Positions 51,112 to 59,693 of a stretch of 64,000 nucleotides of DNA are shown here, piece after piece; positions within the stretch are counted from its first letter, which is position 1; each line of letters starts with the position of its first letter. Origin of the DNA: Sulfuriferula thiophila (GTDB lineage: Bacteria > Pseudomonadota > Gammaproteobacteria > Burkholderiales > Sulfuriferulaceae). A program made the position numbers and the translations under genes. The stretch lies in contig NZ_BHGL01000046.1 in NCBI RefSeq assembly GCF_003864975.1, forward strand, positions 310,001 through 374,000. The letters run 5' to 3'. The notes below the pieces were generated by a model. That model did no database searches, was not told the origin of the DNA, and was given only the letters and a program-made list of their open reading frames with translations.

Positions 51112-51460
51112 TGGGTATACCAGTATTTGTTTCAGTAAATACACTCGCCAAACCACCTGCCCAGCATGGCGCGAAGCATCCAGACAAGCAGCCACTACGA
51201 TTCTATAGATTATGCGGGAAAACCAGTCAAGTTGATAAGTTTCATTCACAAAGCTTGTGTCACTTGCATGACCGAAAATGCACGCTATGTTCGTCAGCGC
51301 ACAGAGTTAGCTGACTATTCAGCTTACGCTTAGCAAAGTGTTGCTCTGTCACATTGGCTTACCGCTTAAGGTTGGCCGACAAGTAACCTGAGGCCGTTAC
51401 GCTCAACTTTACTGCGCATAATAAGGTGCGCAGTTTAATACTTACTCGAGGGGTACCACC
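51112..51460. other. Intergenic region ahead of the collagen-like lipoprotein gene
   Basis: No gene seen. A 7-bp stem CTGCGCA/TGCGCAG (51412-51433) lies just upstream of the lipoprotein start, followed by TTTAAT. A smaller hairpin AGCTGA-CTAT-TCAGCT sits at 51309-51324. The ribosome site is CGAGGGG at about 51447-51453. Confidence 0.4.
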
Positions 51461-51778
51461 ATGAAATATTCCATGCTGTTTGTGACACTTATTACTGCTT
51501 TTGGATTAAGCGCCTGTGACAAACCTAACACTGTCGTCAACGTGCCGGCCACACCGGTTGCCGTACCGGGACCAGCAGGTCCACAAGGTGACGCTGGGGT
51601 TCAAGGCAATACTGGCGCACAAGGTAACACAGGATCCCAGGGTTACGAAGGTGCCCAAGGCGATACCGGTAAAACAGGCTCACAAGGTTACGAAGGCGCG
51701 CAAGGCGAAACTGGTAAAACAGGCAAGACCGGCGACGGTGCTGTGATTATTGTTCCAGTGCCAACCGAGCAAAAATAA
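51461..51778 (+). CDS. Collagen-like repeat lipoprotein
   Basis: A 105-residue lipoprotein with lipobox GLSAC (Cys19), a short Val/Pro stem and about 19 uninterrupted Gly-X-Y triplets (about residues 37-94) rich in GxQ, GxT and GKT. A 15-residue unit ([10 protein letters not shown][D/E]TGKT) occurs twice in tandem, mirrored by a 45-bp DNA repeat. The C-terminus is a short Val-rich tail. Collagen-like bacterial proteins can trimerise and form surface stalks. No hydroxyproline or partner is evident. Role unknown; adhesion or surface structure is a guess. Confidence 0.8.
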   Translation: MKYSMLFVTLITAFGLSACDKPNTVVNVPATPVAVPGPAGPQGDAGVQGNTGAQGNTGSQGYEGAQGDTGKTGSQGYEGAQGETGKTGKTGDGAVIIVPVPTEQK

Positions 51779-51846
51779 CATTTTTTGCCACTATCACAGC
51801 CAGCTATTAGCAGGCTGTGATAATTTACCTCACTCGGGAGCATACA

Positions 51847-52551
51847 GTGCCAGCTATGGAACATACCCCTGTGGATAACCGCTTGCTAGCTGCACTTCCA
51901 CACTCGGACCGTCTGCATTTACTTTCTGGATGCGAGCAAGTCGAACTGACTGTCGGCAACATCATCTCCGCACCCGGAGAGACTATCACCCACGTATTTT
52001 TTCCTACCGGCAGTTTTATTTCATTATTAACCCCGGTTAATGGTCACAACAGCCTGGAAATCGCACTGGTTGGCAGTGAAGGCATGTGCGGCGTTCCCCT
52101 CCTGCTTGGGGTGGATGCATCACCTTTGCTTACTGTAGTACAAGGTACAGGCACTGCCTGGTGCATGGATGCGATGCGTTTTCGCAACGAACTTAAATAC
52201 AGCATTGCGCTACAGCAATATCTGGACCGCTATATAGCCGTATTGATGATCCAACTCGCACAAACTGCCGCCTGCACACGCTTTCATGTTGTGGAAGAGC
52301 GCCTGGCGCGCTGGCTGCTGATGACACGCGACCGGGCGCACTCAGATAAATTCCATATTACTCACGAATTCCTGGCCAACATGCTGGGTGTGCGTCGTGT
52401 AGGCGTCACCAAAGCTGCGGGTTCGCTACAAAGAAAGAAGCTGATCAGCTACAGCCGGGGAAATCTCATTATTCACGACATCGACGGACTCGAAGCGGCT
52501 TCCTGCAGCTGTTATCGCACCGACAAAGAAACGTACGAACGTATATTGTGA
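51847..52551 (+). CDS. Crp/Fnr-family transcriptional regulator
   Basis: A 234-residue regulator from GTG 51847, with GGGAG six bases upstream; an ATG at 51856 is the alternative. The N-terminal cyclic-nucleotide-binding-like fold (about 15-130) lacks the Cys cluster of FNR and the full cAMP-binding signature. The C-terminal helix-turn-helix spans HEFLANMLGVRRVGVTKAAGSL. Two Cys at the end (SCSCY) are of note. This CRP subtype (EERLARWLLMTRDR) is frequent in environmental bacteria next to stress genes. Target genes unknown. Confidence 0.88.
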   Translation: MPAMEHTPVDNRLLAALPHSDRLHLLSGCEQVELTVGNIISAPGETITHVFFPTGSFISLLTPVNGHNSLEIALVGSEGMCGVPLLLGVDASPLLTVVQGTGTAWCMDAMRFRNELKYSIALQQYLDRYIAVLMIQLAQTAACTRFHVVEERLARWLLMTRDRAHSDKFHITHEFLANMLGVRRVGVTKAAGSLQRKKLISYSRGNLIIHDIDGLEAASCSCYRTDKETYERIL

Positions 52552-52585
52552 GGCGTCAGATAGAGCGCAAATAATCGCAACGCAG

Positions 52586-54697
52586 TCAATTAACCGTATA
52601 GTCTGTGTTGTCCTTACCTAACAATTTCACAAAGGCATTTGCATCCACCGGGTGGCTGAAATAAAAGCCCTGCCCCTCCTCACAATGCTCGGTCTGCAAA
52701 AATGCCAACTGCTTACCCGTTTCCACCCCCTCGGCAATGACCCGCAACTTGAGACTGTTGCCCAAACCAATCACGGCGCTGACAATAGCGACATCAGTTC
52801 GCTCAGCAGCAATATCATGTACGAATGACTGGTCTATTTTCAGCGTATCAATCGGGAACTGACGCAAATAGCTCAAACTGGAATAGCCTGTACCAAAATC
52901 ATCAATCGCCAACTGCACACCCAGCACCTTGAGCGCGAGCAGCGCAGTCATTGTTGATGCAATATCATGCACGAGTACGCTTTCAGTCAATTCAATCTCC
53001 AGATAGCGTGGCTCCAGCCCAGTGTCCCTGAGGATATCTTTTATCTCTGCAAGCAACTGTTCCCTGCGGAATTCCACAGCGGATATATTGACCGCGACCG
53101 GAATAGGGCGATGACCGTCATCCTGCCAGGCCTTGGCTTGCCGACAGGCTTCCCTGAGAACCCATTGACCAATGGACACGATAAGCCCGGTTTCTTCAGC
53201 AATCGGCACAAACTGTTTGGGGTAAAGCAGACCTCGTACCGGGTGCTTCCAGCGGATAAGCGCCTCAGCACCGGTAATTGCGCCTGTTTTCAAATTAACT
53301 TTGGGCTGGTAATGCAACACGAACTCCTGCCGCGCCAGCGCCTGGCGCAGACTGCCTTCCAGCGATTGCCGTTCAACGGCACGTTCGTTCATTTCCTGTT
53401 TGAAAAACTGGTAATTGTTACGCCCGTTTTCCTTGGCATGGTACATCGCCGCATCCGCATTCTTGAGCAGCGTTTCTGCATCTTCGCCATCGTCAGGGAA
53501 AATGCTGATGCCAATACTCAAAGTAACATTAAGATCATGTTCAGCGATGCAATGATTTTCAGCCAAAGCTGTAAGTATTTTGGTCGCACTATGCCCAGCC
53601 GCATTCGCATTTTCGACATCGGCAAGCAGCACAATAAACTCATCCCCGCCCTGACGGCTAACGGTGTCAGAGCCACGCACGCATGCCGTCAACCGATGTG
53701 CAACAGACTGCAGCAGCTTGTCACCAACCAAATGCCCCAGGGAATCATTGATAGTCTTGAAACGATCCAGATCCATGAACAGCACCGCTAATTGCTTGCG
53801 AGTGCGGCGTGCCATGGCAATAGTCTGCATAAGCCTATCGTTCAACAGCAAGCGGTTAGGCAAGTCGGTAAGGAAATCGTGTTGTGCAAGGTGCGCCATT
53901 TTAAGCAGCATCGACCGTGCTTCACTGACATCATGGAACACAATCACCGCTCCGGTGACACGACCGCCACGGTCACGAATAGGCGCGGCAGAATCCTCGA
54001 TAGCCGCTTCATATCCATCACGCCGGATCAGCACGCTATCGATGGTAAGACCGACGGGTTTGTTCTCTTTAATAGCCCTATCCATGGGATTGCGCAACGT
54101 CTCACGCGTAATCCCGTCAACAATCCGGAACACCGTAGTAAACGGCTGGCCAACGGCCTCTGCCTGCGTCCAGCCGGTCATGCGTTCGGCAACCACATTC
54201 AGGTATGTGACAGTGCCTGATATATCGGTACTGATAACTGCATCACCAATCGAATTAAGCGTCACCTGAGCGCGCTCCTTCTCAAGGTACAACTCCTCTT
54301 CCACCAATTGGCGTGCCATAACATTGCGGATAGCGCGCGACAGGGAATGTGCATCAATGAACCCTGTTAGCAGATAATCCTGCGCCCCACCCAGTATGGC
54401 CAGTTTGGCCTGCTCTTCCTGCTCAGGCGCACTCATGATCAGGATCGGAATCCCATTACTGATCGCGTACAGTTTATTGAAAGTCTCGATTCCCTGACTG
54501 TCAGACAGAAAAAGGTTAAGCAAGATCGCCTTGGCGCCTCTTTTACTCAGCCATTCCATTCCCTCTCGGAGATTTGCAACCCTATCTACGGAAAACGGGC
54601 CATCCCGGGCAACAACCAGAGATGCCCGAATGAGCGTTGCCGCAGCCGAATCACTCTCGATGATCAGTACACATTCGTCCAGGTCTCTCATACTCAT
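52586..54697 (-). CDS. Receiver-PAS-GGDEF-EAL protein with degenerate receiver
   Basis: A 703-residue protein from ATG 54697; frames opening at 54763 (ATG) or 54775 (TTG) add an N-terminal tail. Order: receiver-like domain (8-125), PAS (about 140-260), GGDEF (about 270-430, SRQGGDEF with RGSD I-site) and EAL (about 440-695, GAEALIRW, ELTESVL, DDFGTGYSS, LKIDQSFV and QGFYFSHP). Cyclase and phosphodiesterase motifs look intact. In the receiver the phosphoacceptor Asp is Asn61 (ILLNLFLSD) and the usual Lys is Thr111, so phosphorylation is unlikely and another input is implied. Confidence 0.92.
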   Translation of the reverse strand: MSMRDLDECVLIIESDSAAATLIRASLVVARDGPFSVDRVANLREGMEWLSKRGAKAILLNLFLSDSQGIETFNKLYAISNGIPILIMSAPEQEEQAKLAILGGAQDYLLTGFIDAHSLSRAIRNVMARQLVEEELYLEKERAQVTLNSIGDAVISTDISGTVTYLNVVAERMTGWTQAEAVGQPFTTVFRIVDGITRETLRNPMDRAIKENKPVGLTIDSVLIRRDGYEAAIEDSAAPIRDRGGRVTGAVIVFHDVSEARSMLLKMAHLAQHDFLTDLPNRLLLNDRLMQTIAMARRTRKQLAVLFMDLDRFKTINDSLGHLVGDKLLQSVAHRLTACVRGSDTVSRQGGDEFIVLLADVENANAAGHSATKILTALAENHCIAEHDLNVTLSIGISIFPDDGEDAETLLKNADAAMYHAKENGRNNYQFFKQEMNERAVERQSLEGSLRQALARQEFVLHYQPKVNLKTGAITGAEALIRWKHPVRGLLYPKQFVPIAEETGLIVSIGQWVLREACRQAKAWQDDGHRPIPVAVNISAVEFRREQLLAEIKDILRDTGLEPRYLEIELTESVLVHDIASTMTALLALKVLGVQLAIDDFGTGYSSLSYLRQFPIDTLKIDQSFVHDIAAERTDVAIVSAVIGLGNSLKLRVIAEGVETGKQLAFLQTEHCEEGQGFYFSHPVDANAFVKLLGKDNTDYTVN

Positions 54698-54775
54698 GAA
54701 ATATCCAGTTGGTCGGATACGGCCATTTTCAACTCCACATTTAACGACTTGAACAGCACTCATTAATTCCGACAA

Positions 54776-55101
54776 TTAGCCAATGACGATAACATGTAAC
54801 ATTGGCACCACTTCTTTAGCGATTTGGCATCAGCTATATCGCAGTTCATCAACTGGCTAACCGAACAGGAACTTCCATCATGCACACCAAAATAGCTGGT
54901 GTTACCAACGTTCCAAATCCATTTTTTTCTCTGTGTCTTGAAGGGGTTAACGTAGCAGGCAGATCCGCTCAGGATTGCGCAGCTACGTTCAACATTCACG
55001 TCCAACAACCTTAATGTACCCTGCAGCCATTACCTCGTCTGTACGTTAACGCACAAATTACCAGTCCTGCACATACAGGGTTAACACACCCCTGAATAGC
55101 A
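54776..55101. other. Intergenic region without recognised gene
   Basis: Only a short, Cys-rich frame on the minus strand (55008-54763) with no family resemblance is present, and I do not call it a gene. Several GTTAAC/GTTAACG words occur (about 54945, 55044 and 55079). Confidence 0.4.
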
Positions 55102-55137
55102 CACGGCCCTCTGCAGCATTCGCTGCAGAGGGCCGTG
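55102..55137 (-). terminator. 16-bp perfect hairpin downstream of the BON gene
   Basis: Bases 55102-55117 pair perfectly with 55122-55137 around an ATTC loop. It lies 27 bases beyond the stop of the BON-domain gene. No T-run follows on either strand, so it may be a mRNA-stability or processing hairpin rather than a standard terminator. Confidence 0.55.
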
Positions 55138-55164
55138 AGTAGTCAGCTAAATCTAAATCGCTGT

Positions 55165-55479
55165 TTACTTGGAGCGCATGTCATCCTTGACTGACTTCAC
55201 GCCTTTGACATTGCGCGCCAGCTCAATCGCCTTGCGTTGATCAGCAGCAGAATTGACGAAGCCACTCAATTGCACAATGCCTTTAAAGGTTTCTACATTG
55301 ATCTCGGATGATTTCAAGGTAGGTTCGTTAAAGATTGCTGCTTTTACTTTGGTAGTGATGACGGAATCATCAACGTACTCACCTGTGCCTTCACGGGTAG
55401 ATGTCGATGCGCAACCGACAACGGATGTCAGCGTAATGGCCAAAAATAAAGCTGCAAATAATTTTGATGTGAATTTCAT
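55165..55479 (-). CDS. BON-domain lipoprotein (OsmY-like)
   Basis: A 104-residue lipoprotein from ATG 55479 (AGGAG upstream) with lipobox SVVGC (Cys23) and one BON domain (VDDSVITTKVKAAIF, INVETFKGIVQLSGFV and ARNVKGVKSVKDDM). BON domains bind phospholipid and appear in osmotic-stress proteins. It sits next to OmpA-family and DUF3494 genes in the same direction, suggesting an envelope-stress set. Confidence 0.9.
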   Translation of the reverse strand: MKFTSKLFAALFLAITLTSVVGCASTSTREGTGEYVDDSVITTKVKAAIFNEPTLKSSEINVETFKGIVQLSGFVNSAADQRKAIELARNVKGVKSVKDDMRSK

Positions 55480-55600
55480 GATAGAACTCCTGATATAAGA
55501 TAAAACTTGATTAAACCAACATGGTTGTCTTACCCGAATGCTGCACATCCATACATGGAAACAGACTCATGCAACATCCGTCTTAAGCTTGACGTATCAA

Positions 55601-56776
55601 TTACTTGGCGACTTTTACTGCATCGACTTCAACTTCGACACGACGATCAGGCTGCAGGCAGGCAATCAATGCCTTACTTGCACTCTTACCTGGCTTATCA
55701 TTTTCACAATCACCAGGTTTGGTTACAGGCTCAGCGCCATCTACGCCCACAGTTGTAATCTTGTCAGCGGGAATACCAGCGGACTCAACCAGATAAGCTT
55801 TGACTGATTCAGCACGTTGCGTAGAAAGCTTCATGTTGTATTTATGCGTACCGATACGGTCACTGTGCCCCGTTACAGTAATCACTTCATACTTGGAACC
55901 TTGCAAATCGGCAGCAAACTGATCAAGTTCCTGCTTACCGGCAGGTTTCACACTGGCCTTGTCAAAATCGAACAGCGAATCAGCCGAGAATGAAACTTTC
56001 TTCGGCACAGGTCGCGGCGCTACAACAACCGGTTCCGGTGGCGGAGCCACGACCTCAGGTGCAGGTGCAGGTGCTGCAGCTACCACAACCGGCTCAGGAG
56101 CCGGAGCCGGCTTTTTAGCGCCGAAACGATAGACCAGGCCGAGCGAAATAAGATCGATATCACCGCGATTACCAACCGCATCATTGATCACATAGCGTTC
56201 TGCCTCAAGACGCATAGCTGTAGATTCAGTAAACGCATATTGAAGTCCCAAACCAAACTTGATATTCGTATCGCGTTTGCTTGGATTAGGGTTAGTAACG
56301 ACAACAGCCCCTGTACCTACAAAGCTGTCTTTAGCTTCAGCGTAATTAGCACCCAATCGACCGAATGCCGAAAACTTTTCAGTAATAGGCCACAAACCGA
56401 CTGCGTCAAGATTCAAGCCCTGCAGCCTAATCGTGCCATTCAATGTCCCTGCTGGTACTGTGGTCGCTGTATAGCCAAACTTACCCAGATTAAAATAACC
56501 ACCTTCAAGTGCGAAATACTTGTTGAATTGATATCCGGCAAACAGCTTATAACCGATATCACGATCGTCATCGCTAATCGTCACCGAAGTAAAACCGGCT
56601 CCGAGTATGTTCTTAGTAATGCGTTCGTCGTCAATTTTTGCTCTGGATTGGCCGACGTTACCCCCTACATACCAGCCCGCATCGTCCGCCACTGCATATT
56701 GACTAACGATTGCAGCGAGTACCGCCAAGCTCAGTGTGCCTGAGACTCTAGCTAATTTGGCGCTTGCTAATTTCAT
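55601..56776 (-). CDS. OmpA-family outer-membrane protein
   Basis: A 391-residue protein from ATG 56776 with GGAG six bases upstream; a TTG at 56788 is the alternative. It has a signal peptide (ending AVADD), an eight-strand barrel with AGWYVGGNVGQS and IGYKLFAGYQFNKYFALEGGYF, a Pro/Ala/Val linker (about 225-265) and a C-terminal OmpA domain (FDFDKASVKP, VTGHSDRIGTHKYNMKLSTQRA and the disulfide-type Cys pair near CENDKP..CLQPDRRVEVEV). It is a different subfamily from the protein at 48465-49481 and lies downstream of the DUF3494 lipoprotein gene. Confidence 0.92.
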   Translation of the reverse strand: MKLASAKLARVSGTLSLAVLAAIVSQYAVADDAGWYVGGNVGQSRAKIDDERITKNILGAGFTSVTISDDDRDIGYKLFAGYQFNKYFALEGGYFNLGKFGYTATTVPAGTLNGTIRLQGLNLDAVGLWPITEKFSAFGRLGANYAEAKDSFVGTGAVVVTNPNPSKRDTNIKFGLGLQYAFTESTAMRLEAERYVINDAVGNRGDIDLISLGLVYRFGAKKPAPAPEPVVVAAAPAPAPEVVAPPPEPVVVAPRPVPKKVSFSADSLFDFDKASVKPAGKQELDQFAADLQGSKYEVITVTGHSDRIGTHKYNMKLSTQRAESVKAYLVESAGIPADKITTVGVDGAEPVTKPGDCENDKPGKSASKALIACLQPDRRVEVEVDAVKVAK

Positions 56777-56796
56777 GTTGTTCTCCAAGAGAGTTT

Positions 56797-56828
56797 ACCG
56801 TCCCTAATCCAAATCGTTAAGGGACGGT
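56797..56828. terminator. Hairpin between DUF3494 and OmpA-family genes
   Basis: ACCGTCCCT (56797-56805) and AGGGACGGT (56820-56828) form a perfect 9-bp stem. It lies between two genes of the same strand and may end or attenuate the DUF3494 transcript. Confidence 0.5.
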
Positions 56829-56863
56829 GTGTGGTTACTGTAATAATGTAGGCCTTGCCGTAC

Positions 56864-58186
56864 TTACAATGGGCAACCATTACCTGGTACGGAAACCACA
56901 TTGGTATCGAACACAAACGCGCCACTGGTTGTAACTGCCCCAGCCAACAATCTACCGCAGGACGTTGAGCTGGTTCCCATAGTGATGGTTGTATCAGCCA
57001 ATATATTTCCTTGGAACAAGGCGTAGGTTCCAATAGTCGCAGAGCTACCAACCTGCCAGAATACGTTGGATGCCTTGGCGCCATTGATCAGCACTATCTC
57101 GCTCCCAGGCAGCCCAGGCGCACCTGCTGCAGTGGTAAGCGCAGAGGGTGCCTGGAAAATAAATGTGGCGTTGGTGTCGCCCTGGCCATCAAGTGTGAGT
57201 ACGCCTGTTACCCCAATAGTTGAATTTGTGGAGGAGATATAGACACCGGGAGGAAGGGTGGCATTACCCGCACAACCTATGCCTGCGCCCGCACCACCAC
57301 CGGTTCCTATCGTTCCGCATCCAAGTACAGTAGCTCCAGGAAGATTTGCAGGCGTTATGCTGTTATATGCTGCGAGTAAGTCGTTCTTGATGGCAGTTGA
57401 GGTAACGCCTGTATTGAACAAAGGACTGATTACCGTCCCGGTAATGGTTGGCGCAGATCCCCCGCAAGTACCGAAACCTCCGGCAGCATCAATAGTCACA
57501 CCATTACAGGTCGTGGTTGGATCCAGCACCGCATCCCCATTAATGTGACTAAGCGGTGTGGTAGAGGTATTAGTCACTCCCGCAGCAGCCGCGATAGCAA
57601 ATGATGTGGCTGTTCCCAGATTTACCGGTGCCGCACCTGTAGTAGCTGCAGCCGCGGTCTTGAAGTTCCATGCATAGCTACACGCGATAGGGGTTCCCGC
57701 AGCACTTGTAGCACCCTGAGTAATGATTGCCAGATAAGCAGTATTAGCCAATAACGCAGATGTTGTTGTTAAAGTCGCTACATGTGTGGTTGTGTTATAG
57801 GTTACCGATGCGGGGGTAAGAACAGATCCGCCAGATGGAGCCAGCGTAAATGTCGTGGAATTAATGGTTGCCGGATTCATCGCTATACTGAAAGTGGCCG
57901 TGATCAATTTACCGGCGTTAGCAACACCACTCGTACTGGTCGTTGCGGACTGATTACCATCCGTAGGATCAGACACCGTCACTGTAGGAATTGTGGGGCC
58001 CGTGGCAGCCGTACATACAGCTCCGGGAACAATCGCACCTGCTGGTGCAACAGAAATTGGCGCAACGGGTGCTCCCAAAATCGCGCCTTGACCACCGCCA
58101 CCGCTTCCACATCCTGCTGCCGAAACGGCGAGTAGCAGAGCCGTAAACCACATCAGTGGTTTAGTAATGCCTACGAATCTGTTCAT
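56864..58186 (-). CDS. DUF3494 ice-binding-type lipoprotein with Ig-like domain
   Basis: A 440-residue lipoprotein with lipobox SAAGC (Cys26) and Gly-rich stem, an Ig-like Big_5-type domain (about 65-175, ATFSIAMNPATINSTTFTL), and a C-terminal DUF3494 beta-solenoid (about 185-440) with NLGTATSFAIAAAAG, LPPGVYIS, GVLTLDGQGDTNATFIFQ, NVFWQVGSSATIGTYALFQG and a GRLLAGAVTTSGAF end. DUF3494 includes proven ice-binding proteins, but many members occur in non-cold bacteria and may be adhesins. Thr/Ala/Gly composition is strongly biased. It is on the same strand as OmpA and BON genes downstream. Confidence 0.87.
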   Translation of the reverse strand: MNRFVGITKPLMWFTALLLAVSAAGCGSGGGGQGAILGAPVAPISVAPAGAIVPGAVCTAATGPTIPTVTVSDPTDGNQSATTSTSGVANAGKLITATFSIAMNPATINSTTFTLAPSGGSVLTPASVTYNTTTHVATLTTTSALLANTAYLAIITQGATSAAGTPIACSYAWNFKTAAAATTGAAPVNLGTATSFAIAAAAGVTNTSTTPLSHINGDAVLDPTTTCNGVTIDAAGGFGTCGGSAPTITGTVISPLFNTGVTSTAIKNDLLAAYNSITPANLPGATVLGCGTIGTGGGAGAGIGCAGNATLPPGVYISSTNSTIGVTGVLTLDGQGDTNATFIFQAPSALTTAAGAPGLPGSEIVLINGAKASNVFWQVGSSATIGTYALFQGNILADTTITMGTSSTSCGRLLAGAVTTSGAFVFDTNVVSVPGNGCPL

Positions 58187-58478
58187 TTGCTTCTCCTCTT
58201 AAATTTACGCTAAAAAACGGGTGTAATCTACCGCCCCCTCACCGATATCATGACCGGCGCTTTAACACAGCATTCAATACAGACACACTGCACAGTTATG
58301 CGAGTCTCGGGCTGATTGACTCAAATTCAGAAATGCGAGCAACCGTAACCGGGACAATTTCTCATACCTTTTATGGTTATCCGCCTTTCAATAATGACGA
58401 TCTGTGCGCTAGCACACATAAAAGCCGTTTTTAATTGAAAACATCAAAAAAACAAAAACCTAGAGATGCCGTCAGCAC
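58187..58478. other. Intergenic region between gspF and DUF3494 gene
   Basis: A 292-bp AT-rich gap with no coding frame. It should hold the promoter for the DUF3494-OmpA genes and the 3' end of the gsp transcript. AAGAGGAG ahead of the DUF3494 ATG is its ribosome site. Confidence 0.45.
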
Positions 58479-59684
58479 TCAATGCACCAGCTGATTGATT
58501 TCTATAATCGGCAGCAGAATCGCAAGCACGATCATGAGCACGATGCCACCCATCACCAGTATCATTACTGGCTCAAGCAGTGTCAGGAACACGGTCAGGC
58601 GTCGCTCCAGCGAGCGTGTTTCCAGTTGCGCGGCGCGCTGCAGCATCTGTTCCAGCTTGCCGCTCACCTCGCCGCTCGCGACCATATGTATCAGCAACGG
58701 TGGAAACGCCCGCGATGCGCCCAGCGCACGCGCCAGACTCGCACCTTCACGCACCCGCTCTATGGCGTGCTCAACCGCTTCCCGCAACACCATATTTGTC
58801 ATTACTCTGGCACCAGATGCCAATGCCGAAAGCAACGGCACACCGCCACCAACCAGAATGGCGAGCGTACTGGCAAAGCGTGAAGTATTGATGCTGCGAA
58901 TTAACGGCCCCAGCCATGGCGTGCGCAACAACAGTGCATGCCAGCGCCGTCTGTTCACATCACTACGCAATGCCATGCGTGCGGCAGTAATCGCAGCACC
59001 GATAATGACCACCAGATACGGCCAGGTCGCCCGCAAAAAATCGCTCAGGGCGATCAGCGAGCGTGTCAGCAACGGCAGGCTCTGCCGTGATTGCTGAAAT
59101 ACCTGCACCACCTGCGGCACCACATAAACCAGCAAACCAGTGACTATCGTAACCGCCACGATGGTGACCAGAACAGGGTAAAGCAGCGCCAGACTGGTTT
59201 TCTGTTTCAACGCCTGACGTGCATCGAGATAATCGGCAAGATGTTGCAACACGGTTGACAGCGCGCCTGATTCCTCACCACCATGCACCAGTGCGCGATA
59301 GAAGTCGGGGAAACTCTTGTCAAAAGCCCCCAGCGCCTCAGCTAATGACTGACCTGACGTTACTTCGGTTTTGACACCAGTAAGCACCTCGCGCGTCATC
59401 GGCTCGGCCGCTTCTTCGATCAGCGCATTGAGCGTCTGCTCCAGCGTCAGCCCCGAGTCGAGCAAGGTGGCCATCTGCCGGGTCAGCAAACTGAGTTCCG
59501 TCGCCGAGATGCCTCGCGCCCACACTACGCTCGCACGGGCGCGGGCATGAACCTGACTGACCTCTACCGGCAGCAAGCCTTGCGCGCGCAGCTGTGTGCG
59601 CGCCTGACGCGAGGTATCGGCTTGCACTACACCTGATACGCTACGGCCGGCGGCGTCTAGCGCCTGATATTGAAATGCTTCCAT
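58479..59684 (-). CDS. gspF: Type II secretion inner-membrane protein GspF
   Basis: A 401-residue platform protein with two repeated GspF/PilC domains (about 70-190 and 270-395) and three membrane helices. LTRQMATLLDSGLTLEQTLNAL and LAILVGGGVPLLSAL are the repeated motifs; the end is the conserved hydrophobic helix then EINQLVH. It starts nine bases after gspE. No pseudopilin gene follows in the window. Confidence 0.95.
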   Translation of the reverse strand: MEAFQYQALDAAGRSVSGVVQADTSRQARTQLRAQGLLPVEVSQVHARARASVVWARGISATELSLLTRQMATLLDSGLTLEQTLNALIEEAAEPMTREVLTGVKTEVTSGQSLAEALGAFDKSFPDFYRALVHGGEESGALSTVLQHLADYLDARQALKQKTSLALLYPVLVTIVAVTIVTGLLVYVVPQVVQVFQQSRQSLPLLTRSLIALSDFLRATWPYLVVIIGAAITAARMALRSDVNRRRWHALLLRTPWLGPLIRSINTSRFASTLAILVGGGVPLLSALASGARVMTNMVLREAVEHAIERVREGASLARALGASRAFPPLLIHMVASGEVSGKLEQMLQRAAQLETRSLERRLTVFLTLLEPVMILVMGGIVLMIVLAILLPIIEINQLVH

Positions 59685-59693
59685 AATGGGTGA

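Noticed and set aside
54763-55008. 81-residue Cys-rich minus-strand frame
   Set aside because: No ribosome site, no domain, uneven codon use; it may be chance.
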